Assembly (NCBI RefSeq): GCF_004297265.1
Contig: NZ_SCUT01000007.1
Span: 1-64,000, forward strand
DNA from: Reyranella sp.
Lineage (GTDB): Bacteria > Pseudomonadota > Alphaproteobacteria > Reyranellales > Reyranellaceae
DNA: 64,000 nucleotides
Direction: 5' to 3'
The notes beneath the pieces are model-generated. The model had not been told where the DNA came from and searched no databases. It was given only the letters and a program-made list of their open reading frames with translations. This document shows, piece after piece, positions 7,496 through 15,080 of this stretch (its first letter is position 1; each line of letters starts with the position of its first letter). The position numbers and the translations under genes were made by a program.

Positions 7496-8665
7496 ATGGC
7501 CGGAGAGAACGTCAATTCCATCGAAATGCTGCGCAGGCTCGTGGCGTTCGACACCACCTCGCGCAATTCCAACCTCGCCCTGATCGAATACGTGCAGGCC
7601 TATCTCAAGGGGCACGGCGTGTCGTCGAAGCTGGTGCCCAACGAGGACGGCTCGAAGGCCAATCTCTTCGCCTCCATCGGTCCGAACGTGCCGGGCGGCG
7701 TCGTCCTGTCGGGCCATACCGATGTCGTGCCGGTCGATGGCCAGCCCTGGGTCACCGATCCATGGACGCTCACGCTGAAGGACGACAAGTATTACGGCCG
7801 CGGCACCTGCGACATGAAGGCGTTCTACGCCATCGGCCTCGCCATGCTGCCGGAGTTCCTGAAGGCGCCGCTCAAGAAGCCGATCCACTTCGCCCTCTCC
7901 TATGACGAGGAGATCGGCTGCTTCGGCGCGCATTCGCTGGCCGCCCGCATGGCGACCGAGGTGCCGAAGCCGCGCGTCATCATCATCGGCGAGCCGACCA
8001 TGATGACCGTGGTGCACGCCCACAAGGGCAGCCAGAGCTACGTTACCAAGTTCACCGGCTTCGAGGCCCATTCCTCGATGACCCATCTCGGTGTCAGCGC
8101 CATCCACTTCGCCGGCGAATTCATCCACTATCTCAACACCGTGCAGGAGGAACTCGAGGCCGCTGCGCCGAAGGACAGCGAGTTCATGCCCGCCGCGGCG
8201 ACCTTCAACGTCGGCACCGTCATCGGCGGCACCGCCGGCAACATCCTGGCGCGCGAATGCGAGGTCCTGTGGGGCTATCGCGAGCTGCCGACGCGGCCGA
8301 TCGAGGAGCTGGGCGAGCGTGCCAAGAAGTGGCTGAAGGACGAGCTGCTGCCGAAGATGAAAGCCAAGCATCCGGCGGCCGCCATCGAGACCGAGCTGCG
8401 CGCCTCGACTCCCGCCTTTTCGCCCGAAGGCAACGACGACGCGAAAGCGCTGGCGGGCAGCTGGTCCGGCTCCAACACGGTCGGCGCGGTGGTCTATGCG
8501 ACCGAAGCCGGCATCTTCCGCAAGGTGCTGGGCGTGCCGACGGTCGTGTGCGGTCCAGGCGACATCGCCCAGGCGCACCAGCCCAACGAATTCATCCTCG
8601 CCTCGCAGATCGATGCCGGCGAGGCATTCATGAAGCGCATGCTGGAGTGGTCCTGCCGGGACTGA
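7496..8665 (+). CDS. argE: Acetylornithine deacetylase (M20 family)
   Basis: This 389-residue di-zinc M20 peptidase-family enzyme releases acetate from N-acetylornithine in arginine synthesis. Metal ligands are visible: H74 and D76 in S-G-H-T-D-V-V-P-V, D106 in G-R-G-T-C-D-M-K, and the catalytic pair E138-E139 in Y-D-E-E-I-G-C. The downstream G-E-P-T segment typical of ArgE is also present. The dimerisation domain lies about residues 180-290. Closely related M20 enzymes (DapE, succinyl-diaminopimelate desuccinylase) are possible, but G-R-G-T-C-D-M-K and the overall length favour ArgE. Confidence 0.88.
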   Translation: MAGENVNSIEMLRRLVAFDTTSRNSNLALIEYVQAYLKGHGVSSKLVPNEDGSKANLFASIGPNVPGGVVLSGHTDVVPVDGQPWVTDPWTLTLKDDKYYGRGTCDMKAFYAIGLAMLPEFLKAPLKKPIHFALSYDEEIGCFGAHSLAARMATEVPKPRVIIIGEPTMMTVVHAHKGSQSYVTKFTGFEAHSSMTHLGVSAIHFAGEFIHYLNTVQEELEAAAPKDSEFMPAAATFNVGTVIGGTAGNILARECEVLWGYRELPTRPIEELGERAKKWLKDELLPKMKAKHPAAAIETELRASTPAFSPEGNDDAKALAGSWSGSNTVGAVVYATEAGIFRKVLGVPTVVCGPGDIAQAHQPNEFILASQIDAGEAFMKRMLEWSCRD

Positions 8666-8770
8666 CGGGTCCGGCACTGCGACCGCAAGTTGTCATTGCG
8701 TCTTCGAAATGGCTAGATTACCCGCCGCATCGGCATGCGCGCGATGCGGGGGTAGTCCATCGTTTCCGCG

Positions 8771-9178
8771 TTGAAAGAGGCTGTCGCGGCCTTCGGCAAG
8801 AGCACCACGGCCAAGCCTTCCAACGTCGCCGTCGATGGCGCTCCCGAGGACCAGCTGCGCGGGCCGTTCGAAGTCCTCATCGCCGAACTCGCGCTCGTTG
8901 CAGGCTTTCCAGCCGGTGCCGTCGGCCTCGTCGGTGAGACGAGCCTCGCCGAGGATCGCACCCGTCCCGACTACGCCGTCACGATGCGGAATGCGCTCGT
9001 CGGCTTCATCGAGGTCAAGGCGCCGGGCAAACGGTCAGGCGACATCGTCCGCCTCGAAGGCGATGTCGAAAGCTCCGGCGACATGATCGAGACCGTGGTC
9101 CCGCAGATGACGCGCTGGCTGCCGGAGGAGGAGGCCGAGCTGATCCGGAAAGCGTTCGGCCAGGCGCTGGCGGTCTGA
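8771..9178 (+). pseudogene. Remnant of a type ISP restriction-modification enzyme (N-terminal part)
   Basis: A 135-residue frame starts at TTG 8771. Residues about 20-85 resemble the N-terminus of type ISP (single-polypeptide) restriction-modification enzymes: G-A-P-E-D-Q-L-R-G-P-F-E-V-L, then a G-E-T-S-L-A-x-D-x-T-R-P-D-Y-A-V strand, then V-G-F-I-E-V-K-A-P-G-K. The P-D...E-x-K pattern is a PD-(D/E)xK nuclease core. Intact enzymes exceed 900 residues and continue with helicase and methylase domains. Here the sequence jumps after about residue 88 to a short acidic tail I do not recognise. It therefore looks like an internally deleted remnant, though a stand-alone nuclease-like protein is possible. 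Confidence 0.6.
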
Positions 9179-9368
9179 CTCCTGGGAGTTCAGCCGCGAG
9201 AGGCATTGTCGCCGATCAGCAGGTGCTCGCTATCGCTCGTGCAATCGTTCGCCGCTCGTCGGACTGCGTGTTGACGGCATGAAAGCGCCGCGATTTGGAC
9301 TAACAAAGCACTCACGATGTATGCGATTATCATGCTCTCGCGATGCTTCGCGGGAGGAGCGGGGAGCG

Positions 9369-9824
9369 ATGCTGCCGAGGATTCGGGCCGTGTTATCGGG
9401 TGTGGCGATGCTCGCTCTGCCGACGGGGACGGCTGAAGCACAGGCACCGAACCCGCAGATACTGGGCTTCCAGGCCGGTTGCTTCATCCGGCACGGCAAC
9501 GCTTACAACATCATCGTCAAGGTTGGGCCGAACACGGCGAGCTACCGATTCATCTTCACCAACGTCGCTAACCAGCAGGTCGCGCACGACCAGGTGATCG
9601 GCCTCCTCCATGCTGGCGAGGAGATACCCTTCAAGCTGCCCAATCCGGGGACCTATTCCTTCACCGTCAAGTATCCGCCGAACATCACCAATCAGACGGC
9701 GGCGACGGCGGCATCCAACCTCACCGTCAAGCCGGTGATGGTGGCGACGGCCAATGGTCAGAAGGTCTGTCGCGAGGCCATGACGCTGGAATCGCCATCG
9801 GGGCAGAAGCCGGCTACCCGTTAA
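9369..9824 (+). CDS. Exported protein of unknown function
   Basis: From ATG 9369, after a GGGAG ribosome binding site, the frame codes for about 151 residues. A signal peptide (M-L-P-R-I-R then a hydrophobic run, predicted cleavage after A-E-A before Q-A-P) leads to a mature beta-rich protein with two cysteines that could form a disulfide. Repeated short strands (Y-N-I-I-V-K-V, S-Y-R-F-I-F-T-N-V, Y-S-F-T-V-K-Y) suggest a small beta-sandwich domain. I do not recognise a family. An upstream in-frame ATG at 9279 would give a poor N-terminus. Another small exported protein follows 22 bases later. Confidence 0.65.
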   Translation: MLPRIRAVLSGVAMLALPTGTAEAQAPNPQILGFQAGCFIRHGNAYNIIVKVGPNTASYRFIFTNVANQQVAHDQVIGLLHAGEEIPFKLPNPGTYSFTVKYPPNITNQTAATAASNLTVKPVMVATANGQKVCREAMTLESPSGQKPATR

Positions 9825-9846
9825 TCGCCCACGAGGAGAGAGCAGC

Positions 9847-10149
9847 ATGCGCAAGGAACTCGGTCTAATCGTGATGGGAGCGGTCGCCTTCGACCTGGGT
9901 ACGGTCGTCGTGCCGGCACAGGCGGCGGACGCGATCTTTCTGAAGATCGACGGTCTTTCCGGTGAATCCAACTACCACAAGTTCAACCCCAGCGATGCCA
10001 AGGCGGCCAACAGCTGCGTCGCCGGCAAGGGGACTTTGGTCGAGTATAAGGGCGACAAGTACTGCCGCACCGACAAAGCCGGGGCATCCACCGCGTTGCC
10101 TTCGTCGGCCGGCCCGGCAACCGCCCTGCCGCAGACCCAGCGGCGTTGA
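9847..10149 (+). CDS. Small exported protein with an Hcp-like first strand
   Basis: This is a 100-residue protein with a signal peptide cleaved after P-A-Q-A. The mature start, A-D-A-I-F-L-K-I-D-G-L-S-G-E-S, closely matches the first beta-strand of type VI secretion Hcp proteins, which are about 160 residues and normally lack a signal peptide. The rest (N-S-C-V-A-G-K-G-T-L-V-E-Y-K-G-D-K-Y-C) has two cysteines, and the tail is rich in A, P and T. It may be an exported protein that reuses one Hcp strand, or a coincidental match. An AGGAGAG site precedes the ATG. Its stop overlaps the next start. Confidence 0.6.
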   Translation: MRKELGLIVMGAVAFDLGTVVVPAQAADAIFLKIDGLSGESNYHKFNPSDAKAANSCVAGKGTLVEYKGDKYCRTDKAGASTALPSSAGPATALPQTQRR

Positions 10150-10946
10150 GCGAAGCAACGCTGCAGCTCGTGGCAGGCGATCCGGCACGCCACGCGCTGG
10201 TCGTCGGGCGGGTTGTGCTGGTCCTGGGCGGGGAGCCGGTCACGGTCGAAATGGCCGTGCCTCCCGACTTGGTCGGCTTCGAGGACATACTGCCGATCCT
10301 CCGCGGGGTGACCGATTTCGTCGTCGATCGGGGCGTCGAGGAGGCGCAAGCGGCGGGGCGTACCGTTTCCTGCCGAGCGGGCTGCGGGGCCTGTTGTCGC
10401 CAGCTCGTGCCGATCTCGCAAGCCGAGGCGCGCGCGCTCGCCGCGCTGATCGCCGCCATGCCCAAGCCGCGGCGCGACGAAATTCGCCGCCGCTTCGATG
10501 CCGCATTGCAAGCGCTTCAGGCCTGCGGCTTGACCGCAGAGATCGATGCCGCAAGACAGGATGTCAGTGAGTCGACCGTCGACCTCGGCATGCGCTACTT
10601 CCGGCAAGGGGTCGCCTGTCCCTTTCTCGAGGACGAGGCGTGCTCGATCCATCCCGACAGGCCGCTCAGTTGCCGGCAATATCTCGTGACGTCGCCCGCG
10701 GCCAATTGTGCATCGCCGACGGCCAACACCATCGAGATGGTCGCGCTGCCGGCACGCCCTTCGCGGGCGTTGCTGCTGGCCGACAGTGAAGATGCGGGCG
10801 TGTCCTGGATGCCGCTTGTCTATGCCCTGCGATACGTCGAGCAGGTCCCTTCACGGGTGCCTGCTCGGACGGCTCCCGATATACTGCGTGACGTCTTCTC
10901 GCGCTTTCAGAGCGCCGACCATACCGACCGTGGGCGAAGTGAATGA
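10146..10946 (+). CDS. YkgJ family cysteine cluster protein
   Basis: This 266-residue protein starts at TTG 10146, overlapping the previous stop in TTGA. The metal-binding cluster C76-x3-C80-x2-C83-C84 (S-C-R-A-G-C-G-A-C-C-R-Q) is the YkgJ/zinc- or iron-chelating signature, and further cysteines occur in A-C-P-F-L-E-D-E-A-C-S-I-H-P and R-P-L-S-C-R-Q-Y. These proteins probably bind Zn or an Fe-S cluster, and their substrates are mostly unknown. The N-terminal 60 residues are extra to the family core. It runs into the dgoK gene with a 17-base overlap. Confidence 0.82.
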   Translation: MSEATLQLVAGDPARHALVVGRVVLVLGGEPVTVEMAVPPDLVGFEDILPILRGVTDFVVDRGVEEAQAAGRTVSCRAGCGACCRQLVPISQAEARALAALIAAMPKPRRDEIRRRFDAALQALQACGLTAEIDAARQDVSESTVDLGMRYFRQGVACPFLEDEACSIHPDRPLSCRQYLVTSPAANCASPTANTIEMVALPARPSRALLLADSEDAGVSWMPLVYALRYVEQVPSRVPARTAPDILRDVFSRFQSADHTDRGRSE

Positions 10947-11817
10947 AGTGCCGTTGATCGCCGTCGACTGGGGCACGAGCTCGCTGCGCGGTGCCCGCCT
11001 CGACGAGGCGGGCCGCGTGCTCGAGGAGAAGAGCGCGCCGCTCGGAATCCTCAACGTGCCCCACGGCGATTTTGCCGGCGTCTTCGACTCGCTGTTCGCC
11101 GACTGGATGAAGCCAGCCGGCAGCGTCTGCCTGATCTCCGGCATGGCCGGCAGCCGGCAGGGTTGGGTCGAGGCACCCTATGCCGCCTGTCCGGCTGGAC
11201 CCGAAGAGCTGAAGCGGTATCTCCACTGGATCGAACCGGGGCGGATCGCGCTGGTGCCTGGGCTCAGTGTCGAGCAGGGCGAGGTGCCCGACGTGATGCG
11301 CGGCGAGGAGGTCCAGATCTTCGGGACGATGCGGCTGGCCGGCCTCACCGACGGGCTGTTCGTGTTGCCCGGCACGCACAGCAAATGGGCCACGGTGCGG
11401 GACGGGCGGGTCACGGGCTTCCGGACCTGCATGACCGGCGAGTTCTACGGTCTGCTCAGCCAGCATTCGATCCTCGCGCGGACCCTCCAGGCCGATGCGC
11501 CGCTCGACGAGGCGATGTTCCTGCGCGGCCTGGCACGCGCCGGCGAAGGGGAAGGGCTCCTGCACACCGCCTTCGGTGTCCGGGCACTCGCTTTGTTCGA
11601 CCGTCTGTCGCTGGCGGAGTCGGCCAGCTATCTCTCTGGCCTGCTGATTGGCGAGGAGCTTCGCAGCCAGGAATTGCCGGCCGGCCGCGAGGTCATCCTC
11701 ATCGGCGCACCGGCGCTGACGGCCCGCTATGCTCTGGCCCTTGGAGCGAAGGGCGCCAGGGTGCGCAGCTTCGGCGCCGAGGCGACATGGGCAGGCTTGA
11801 GGGCTTTGCGGGGATGA
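10930..11817 (+). CDS. dgoK: 2-dehydro-3-deoxygalactonokinase
   Basis: This roughly 295-residue kinase phosphorylates 2-keto-3-deoxygalactonate in the De Ley-Doudoroff pathway. The ATP-binding strand L-I-A-V-D-W-G-T-S-S-L-R near the N-terminus, the central L-P-G-T-H-S-K-W-A block and the C-terminal I-G-A-P-A-L-T-A-R-Y segment are the DgoK signature. GTG at 10930 is the likely start; GTGs at 10939 and 10948 are alternatives. It overlaps the YkgJ gene at its start and dgoA by four bases (ATGA) at its end, so dgoK-dgoA-dehydratase form an operon. Confidence 0.92.
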   Translation: MGEVNEVPLIAVDWGTSSLRGARLDEAGRVLEEKSAPLGILNVPHGDFAGVFDSLFADWMKPAGSVCLISGMAGSRQGWVEAPYAACPAGPEELKRYLHWIEPGRIALVPGLSVEQGEVPDVMRGEEVQIFGTMRLAGLTDGLFVLPGTHSKWATVRDGRVTGFRTCMTGEFYGLLSQHSILARTLQADAPLDEAMFLRGLARAGEGEGLLHTAFGVRALALFDRLSLAESASYLSGLLIGEELRSQELPAGREVILIGAPALTARYALALGAKGARVRSFGAEATWAGLRALRG

Positions 11818-12440
11818 CCACCGTCGACAGGTTCAGGGAAGCGATGCGCGAACTTCCGCTCGTCGCCATCCTGCGAGGATTGAAGCCCGAAGAGGCGCCC
11901 GTGATCGGAGACGTGCTCGTCGAGGCGGGCTTTCGGCTGATCGAAGTGCCGCTCAACTCGCCGCAACCGCTCGACAGTATCGCTGCGCTGCGCAGGCGCT
12001 TCCCTGGCGCCGTGGTCGGCGCGGGCACGGTCCTGACGGCCGCCGAGGTTCGGGATGTGGCTTCGGCGGGCGGCGAGCTGGTCGTCGCGCCGAACTTCGA
12101 TCGCGAAGTCGTCGAGGAGACGGTGCGGCTCGGCATGGCGAGCCTGCCCGGTATCATGACGCCCACGGAAGCCTTCGCGGCCCTGAAGACGGGCGCTCAC
12201 GGATTGAAGCTGTTTCCCGCCGAGCTGGTGTCGCCTGCGGTGGTGAAGGCGTTGCTGGCGGTTCTGCCAAAAGGCACGCCTTTGATACCGGTCGGTGGAA
12301 TCGGGGCGGACAATCTCGATGCTTGGCGTGTGGCCGGCGCGGCGGGCTTCGGTCTCGGTTCGTCGCTCTACAAGCCAGGCGACGACGCGGCGACGGTTAG
12401 GGCCAAGGCGGCTGCCATCGTGTCAGCATGGCGCAAATAA
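11814..12440 (+). CDS. dgoA: 2-dehydro-3-deoxy-6-phosphogalactonate aldolase
   Basis: This is a 208-residue class I aldolase of the KDPG/KDPGal family that splits 2-keto-3-deoxy-6-phosphogalactonate to pyruvate and glyceraldehyde 3-phosphate. It has a TIM barrel with the family blocks A-I-L-R-G-L at the start, V-G-A-G-T-V-L-T (about 63-70), P-G-I-M-T-P-T-E-A and the Schiff-base lysine in H-G-L-K-L-F-P-A-E. The I-L-R-G-L-x-P-E-E-A form and the dgoK neighbour favour the galactonate rather than the gluconate enzyme. Its start overlaps the dgoK stop. Confidence 0.92.
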   Translation: MTTVDRFREAMRELPLVAILRGLKPEEAPVIGDVLVEAGFRLIEVPLNSPQPLDSIAALRRRFPGAVVGAGTVLTAAEVRDVASAGGELVVAPNFDREVVEETVRLGMASLPGIMTPTEAFAALKTGAHGLKLFPAELVSPAVVKALLAVLPKGTPLIPVGGIGADNLDAWRVAGAAGFGLGSSLYKPGDDAATVRAKAAAIVSAWRK

Positions 12441-12461
12441 ACAAAGAAACTGGAGAGGAAC

Positions 12462-13652
12462 ATGAAGATCAAGAGCTACGAGATTTTCCGCTGCGACGCC
12501 GGCTGGCGTCTCTTCTCGTTCCTGAAGCTAGTGACCGACACCGGTCCGGTCGGCTGGTCGGAATACAATGAGAGCTTCGGCAGCCCCGGCCTCTCGGGCG
12601 TCATCGAGGCCCTGATGCCGAGCGTGATCGGAATCGACCCGATGGACATCGAGCTGGTGAATGCCGTGCTGGCCACCAAGTCGACGCAGTCGCGCGGTGG
12701 CGTGGTGCGGCAGGCAATTGCCGCCATCGAGAACGCGCTGCTCGACATCAAGGGCAAGGCTCTGGGCGTGCCGGTCTATCAACTGTTCGGTGGCAAGCTG
12801 CGCGACCGCATTCCCGTCTACTGGTCGCATTGCGGTTCGTACCGCATGCGCAATCCCGATCTCTGCGGCACGCCGGCGGTGCGCTCCTACGACGACATGG
12901 CGCGGACGGGCGAGGAGGTGCGCAAGAAGGGCTTCACCGCCTGCAAGACCAACATCGCCATGGAGGTCGACGGCAAGCTGCGCGCCTATCGTCCGGGCTT
13001 CGTCGTCGGCAAGGGCTTCCCCGAGCGTAACTGGGACGCCTTCATCGCGCGCAGCGCTGCAAAGACCGTCGAGGCGTTCCGCGCCGGTGTCGGTCCCGAT
13101 GTCGGCATCATGCTCGACACCAACTTCCATTTCCGGACGGAGGGCTTCAAGCGCATCGCCGAGGCCGTCGGACCGACCGGCCTCACCTGGCTCGAACTCG
13201 ACATCCACGACCCGAAGTCGATCGCGAAGATCCGCGAACACGCGCCGTGTCCCATTGCTTCGGGCGAGACCCTGTTGGAGCGCCGCGACTTCCGCCCGTA
13301 CCTCGAGGCCTATGCCTTCGACACGGCCATCGTCGACGTGATCTGGAACGGTTTCGCCGAGTCGCTGAAGATCGCCTCGATGGCCGATGTCTACGAGGTG
13401 AACGTAGCGCCGCACAATTTCTACGGCCATCTCGCCAGCGCCATTTCGGCGCATTTCTGTGCCGCCGTGCCGAACTTCCGCATCATGGAGATCGACATCG
13501 ACGGCGTGCCGTGGCGCGACGAGATCGTAGACAATCCACCGCTCTTCGAGAACGGCGACTACATCCTGCCGAAGGGACCCGGATGGGGTGTCGAGCCCGA
13601 CGAAGCGGCGATGGGCCGGCATCCGCCCAGGACTTACGTGGTTGCGCAGTAG
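12462..13652 (+). CDS. Mandelate racemase-like dehydratase (probable galactonate/aldonate dehydratase)
   Basis: This 396-residue enolase-superfamily enzyme has an N-terminal capping domain and a TIM barrel. Metal ligands are D219 (L-D-T-N-F), E245 (W-L-E-L-D) and E269 (S-G-E-T-L). The acid/base residues are K162 (A-C-K-T-N) and H318 (A-P-H-N-F), with D292 a likely partner of the histidine. Being 21 bases behind dgoA, it most likely dehydrates D-galactonate (or a close aldonate) to the keto-deoxy acid used by DgoK. It differs from classical DgoD in the H-N-F-Y-G active-site loop, so the exact substrate is uncertain. A GGAGAGG ribosome binding site precedes it. Confidence 0.85.
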   Translation: MKIKSYEIFRCDAGWRLFSFLKLVTDTGPVGWSEYNESFGSPGLSGVIEALMPSVIGIDPMDIELVNAVLATKSTQSRGGVVRQAIAAIENALLDIKGKALGVPVYQLFGGKLRDRIPVYWSHCGSYRMRNPDLCGTPAVRSYDDMARTGEEVRKKGFTACKTNIAMEVDGKLRAYRPGFVVGKGFPERNWDAFIARSAAKTVEAFRAGVGPDVGIMLDTNFHFRTEGFKRIAEAVGPTGLTWLELDIHDPKSIAKIREHAPCPIASGETLLERRDFRPYLEAYAFDTAIVDVIWNGFAESLKIASMADVYEVNVAPHNFYGHLASAISAHFCAAVPNFRIMEIDIDGVPWRDEIVDNPPLFENGDYILPKGPGWGVEPDEAAMGRHPPRTYVVAQ

Positions 13653-13692
13653 AGGGCCGTCGCGCGATGTTGCGGCTTGAGGGGAGATAATC

Positions 13693-13989
13693 ATGGTTCG
13701 CACGATCTACGGTATGGCGCTCGGTCTGGCTCTGATCGCGACTTCAGCGGAAGCCCAGGTCTATTGCCGCGCGGAAGGTGTGCCGCGTGGCTGTGTCTGG
13801 GCACCGGCCGCCCATCCCGGCGCGGGCGCACCTGGGGTCGGCGTGACCCCGGGAGTCGGTGCGGGCGCGCCCGGCGTCGGCGTGGCGCCCGGCGTCGGTG
13901 TGGGCGCGCCGGGAGCCGGCGTGACTAGGGACGCCGTGGATGGGCCTGCAAACGGCGGTGGTCCGGTCAATCGTGCCGGGCGCCGCTAA
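13693..13989 (+). CDS. Small exported Gly/Pro/Val repeat protein
   Basis: This 98-residue protein has a signal peptide cleaved after A-E-A (about 21) and a short mature domain, Q-V-Y-C-R-A-E-G-V-P-R-G-C-V, whose two cysteines probably pair. A low-complexity region made of 13-residue Gly-Ala-Pro-Val repeats (43-81) and a polar tail follow. Similar Y-C-R-x-x-G-x-P-x-G-C-V proteins are common hypotheticals in rhizobia-like bacteria. No function is known to me. GAGGGGAG upstream serves as ribosome binding site. Confidence 0.7.
   Translation: MVRTIYGMALGLALIATSAEAQVYCRAEGVPRGCVWAPAAHPGAGAPGVGVTPGVGAGAPGVGVAPGVGVGAPGAGVTRDAVDGPANGGGPVNRAGRR
13819..13935 (+). repeat. Three 39-bp tandem repeats inside the small exported protein gene
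   Basis: Three in-frame 39-bp units encode GAGAPGVGVTPGV, GAGAPGVGVAPGV and the degenerate GVGAPGAGVTRDA. Units one and two differ by few bases; the third has drifted. Copy number may vary between strains. Confidence 0.8.
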
Positions 13990-14044
13990 GGGGCTGATTT
14001 TAAATAGAGATTGAGATTGTAACGGAAAAAGACTCCGTCGGGCC

Positions 14045-14073
14045 TTGAATTTAAGAACGACAAAGATATATCT
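14045..14073 (+). promoter_or_regulatory. Promoter and palindrome upstream of the His-rich PadR gene
   Basis: TTGAAT (14045-14050) and TATATC (14067-14072) are spaced 16 bases, each matching the sigma-70 consensus at 4 of 6. The -10 lies inside the perfect palindrome AGATATATCT (14064-14073), a natural place for repressor binding. The whole 13990-14100 stretch is strikingly AT-rich for this genome. Autoregulation by the PadR protein is inferred. Confidence 0.5.
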
Positions 14074-14105
14074 AAAATATGTTTAATCATATCAAAGACC
14101 GATCC

Positions 14106-14696
14106 ATGAGAACGTTCCATCATCACCATCATCGAAACGAAGAGGCCCACCGGCACCATTTCGGCCGGCGAAGCCATGGTCGGCCGGGCCACGGCTGGCA
14201 CGGCGATTCGGACGAAGGCCGAGGCGGGCGTGGCCGCCGGCGGGTCTTCGACTCGGGCGAGCTGCGTCTCGTCCTGCTCAAGCTGATCGCCGACGAACCG
14301 CGGCACGGGTACGAACTCATTCGCGCCATCGAGGAGCTGACCGGCGGGCGCTACGTGCCGAGTCCGGGCATGGTCTATCCGACGCTGACCCTGCTCGACG
14401 AGATGGGCCATATCGCCGAAACCAAGTCGGAAAAGGCCCGCAAGGCCTTTGCGGTCACACCGGACGGCACCACCCATCTGGTCGAGCGCAAGGCCGAAGT
14501 CGACGCGCTGTTCGCGCGGCTGGCGGAGCTCGCCAGCCTGCAGGAGCGCACCGACTCGGCGCCCGTGCGCCGGGCCATGGGCAATCTTCGCGAGGCGTTG
14601 ATCAATCGCCTGAGCCGCGATGGCGTGCAAAAGCAGACGGTCTACGACGCGGCCGCCATCATCGACGAAGCTGCGCAGAAGATCGAACGCCTATGA
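14106..14696 (+). CDS. His-rich PadR family regulator (YqjI/NfeR-like)
   Basis: This roughly 196-residue regulator has an N-terminal metal-binding-like tail (H-H-H-H-H, many further H in the first 35 residues), then a PadR winged helix (G-E-L-R-L-V-L-L-K-L-I-A-D-E-P-R-H-G-Y-E-L-I) with S-P-G-M-V-Y-P-T-L-T-L-L-D-E-M-G, and a C-terminal dimerisation helix. The same layout occurs in E. coli YqjI/NfeR, a metal-responsive repressor of a ferric reductase gene. The start at 14106 leaves room for a leader behind the probable promoter; ATG 14079 is an alternative. Its stop overlaps the DUF2218 start. Confidence 0.85.
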   Translation: MRTFHHHHHRNEEAHRHHFGRRSHGRPGHGWHGDSDEGRGGRGRRRVFDSGELRLVLLKLIADEPRHGYELIRAIEELTGGRYVPSPGMVYPTLTLLDEMGHIAETKSEKARKAFAVTPDGTTHLVERKAEVDALFARLAELASLQERTDSAPVRRAMGNLREALINRLSRDGVQKQTVYDAAAIIDEAAQKIERL

Positions 14697-15013
14697 ACAT
14701 CGCCAGCACCGCGCGCGTGCCGACCGCCAACGGCAGCCGCTACCTCCAGCAGCTCTGCAAGCACTGGAGCCACAATCTCGAGGTCGAGTTCACGCCGGAG
14801 ACGGGCAGGGTGGTGTTCCCGCGCAACGCCCGCGGCGCCGACTGGCCCGGCGATGCGACGCTCCTGCTGGAGGCGCATGCCGACGCCCTGGAATGTCGCC
14901 TCGAGGCGAGCGTGGAAGGACAGCTCGAGGCGCTGAAGGGCGCCGTCTCGCGCCACCTCGATCGTTTTGCCTTCCGCGAGGCGCCGCTCGCCTTCGACTG
15001 GCACGATGCGTGA
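14693..15013 (+). CDS. DUF2218 domain protein
   Basis: This 106-residue protein begins with I-A-S-T-A-R-V-P-T-A-N-G-S-R-Y-L-Q-Q-L-C-K-H-W, typical of DUF2218, and fills a single domain. The conserved H-W-x-H and the C-terminal H-L-D-R-F-A-F-R-E segment are present. DUF2218 genes often sit beside siderophore-interacting (ferric reductase) proteins, so an iron-related role is plausible but unproved. The ATGA overlap with the His-rich padR gene shows translational coupling. Confidence 0.82.
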   Translation: MNIASTARVPTANGSRYLQQLCKHWSHNLEVEFTPETGRVVFPRNARGADWPGDATLLLEAHADALECRLEASVEGQLEALKGAVSRHLDRFAFREAPLAFDWHDA

Positions 15014-15080
15014 CAAGCCGCGCGCTTGTTAACGCAGGGGCGGACTTGCACATTCCGCACGAGTGCAGCCCGAGGACCCC

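Noticed and set aside
9279-9368. Longer N-terminus for the exported protein starting at ATG 9279
   Set aside because: The extension is Arg/Cys-rich and would bury the clear signal peptide that begins at ATG 9369, which also has the better ribosome binding site.
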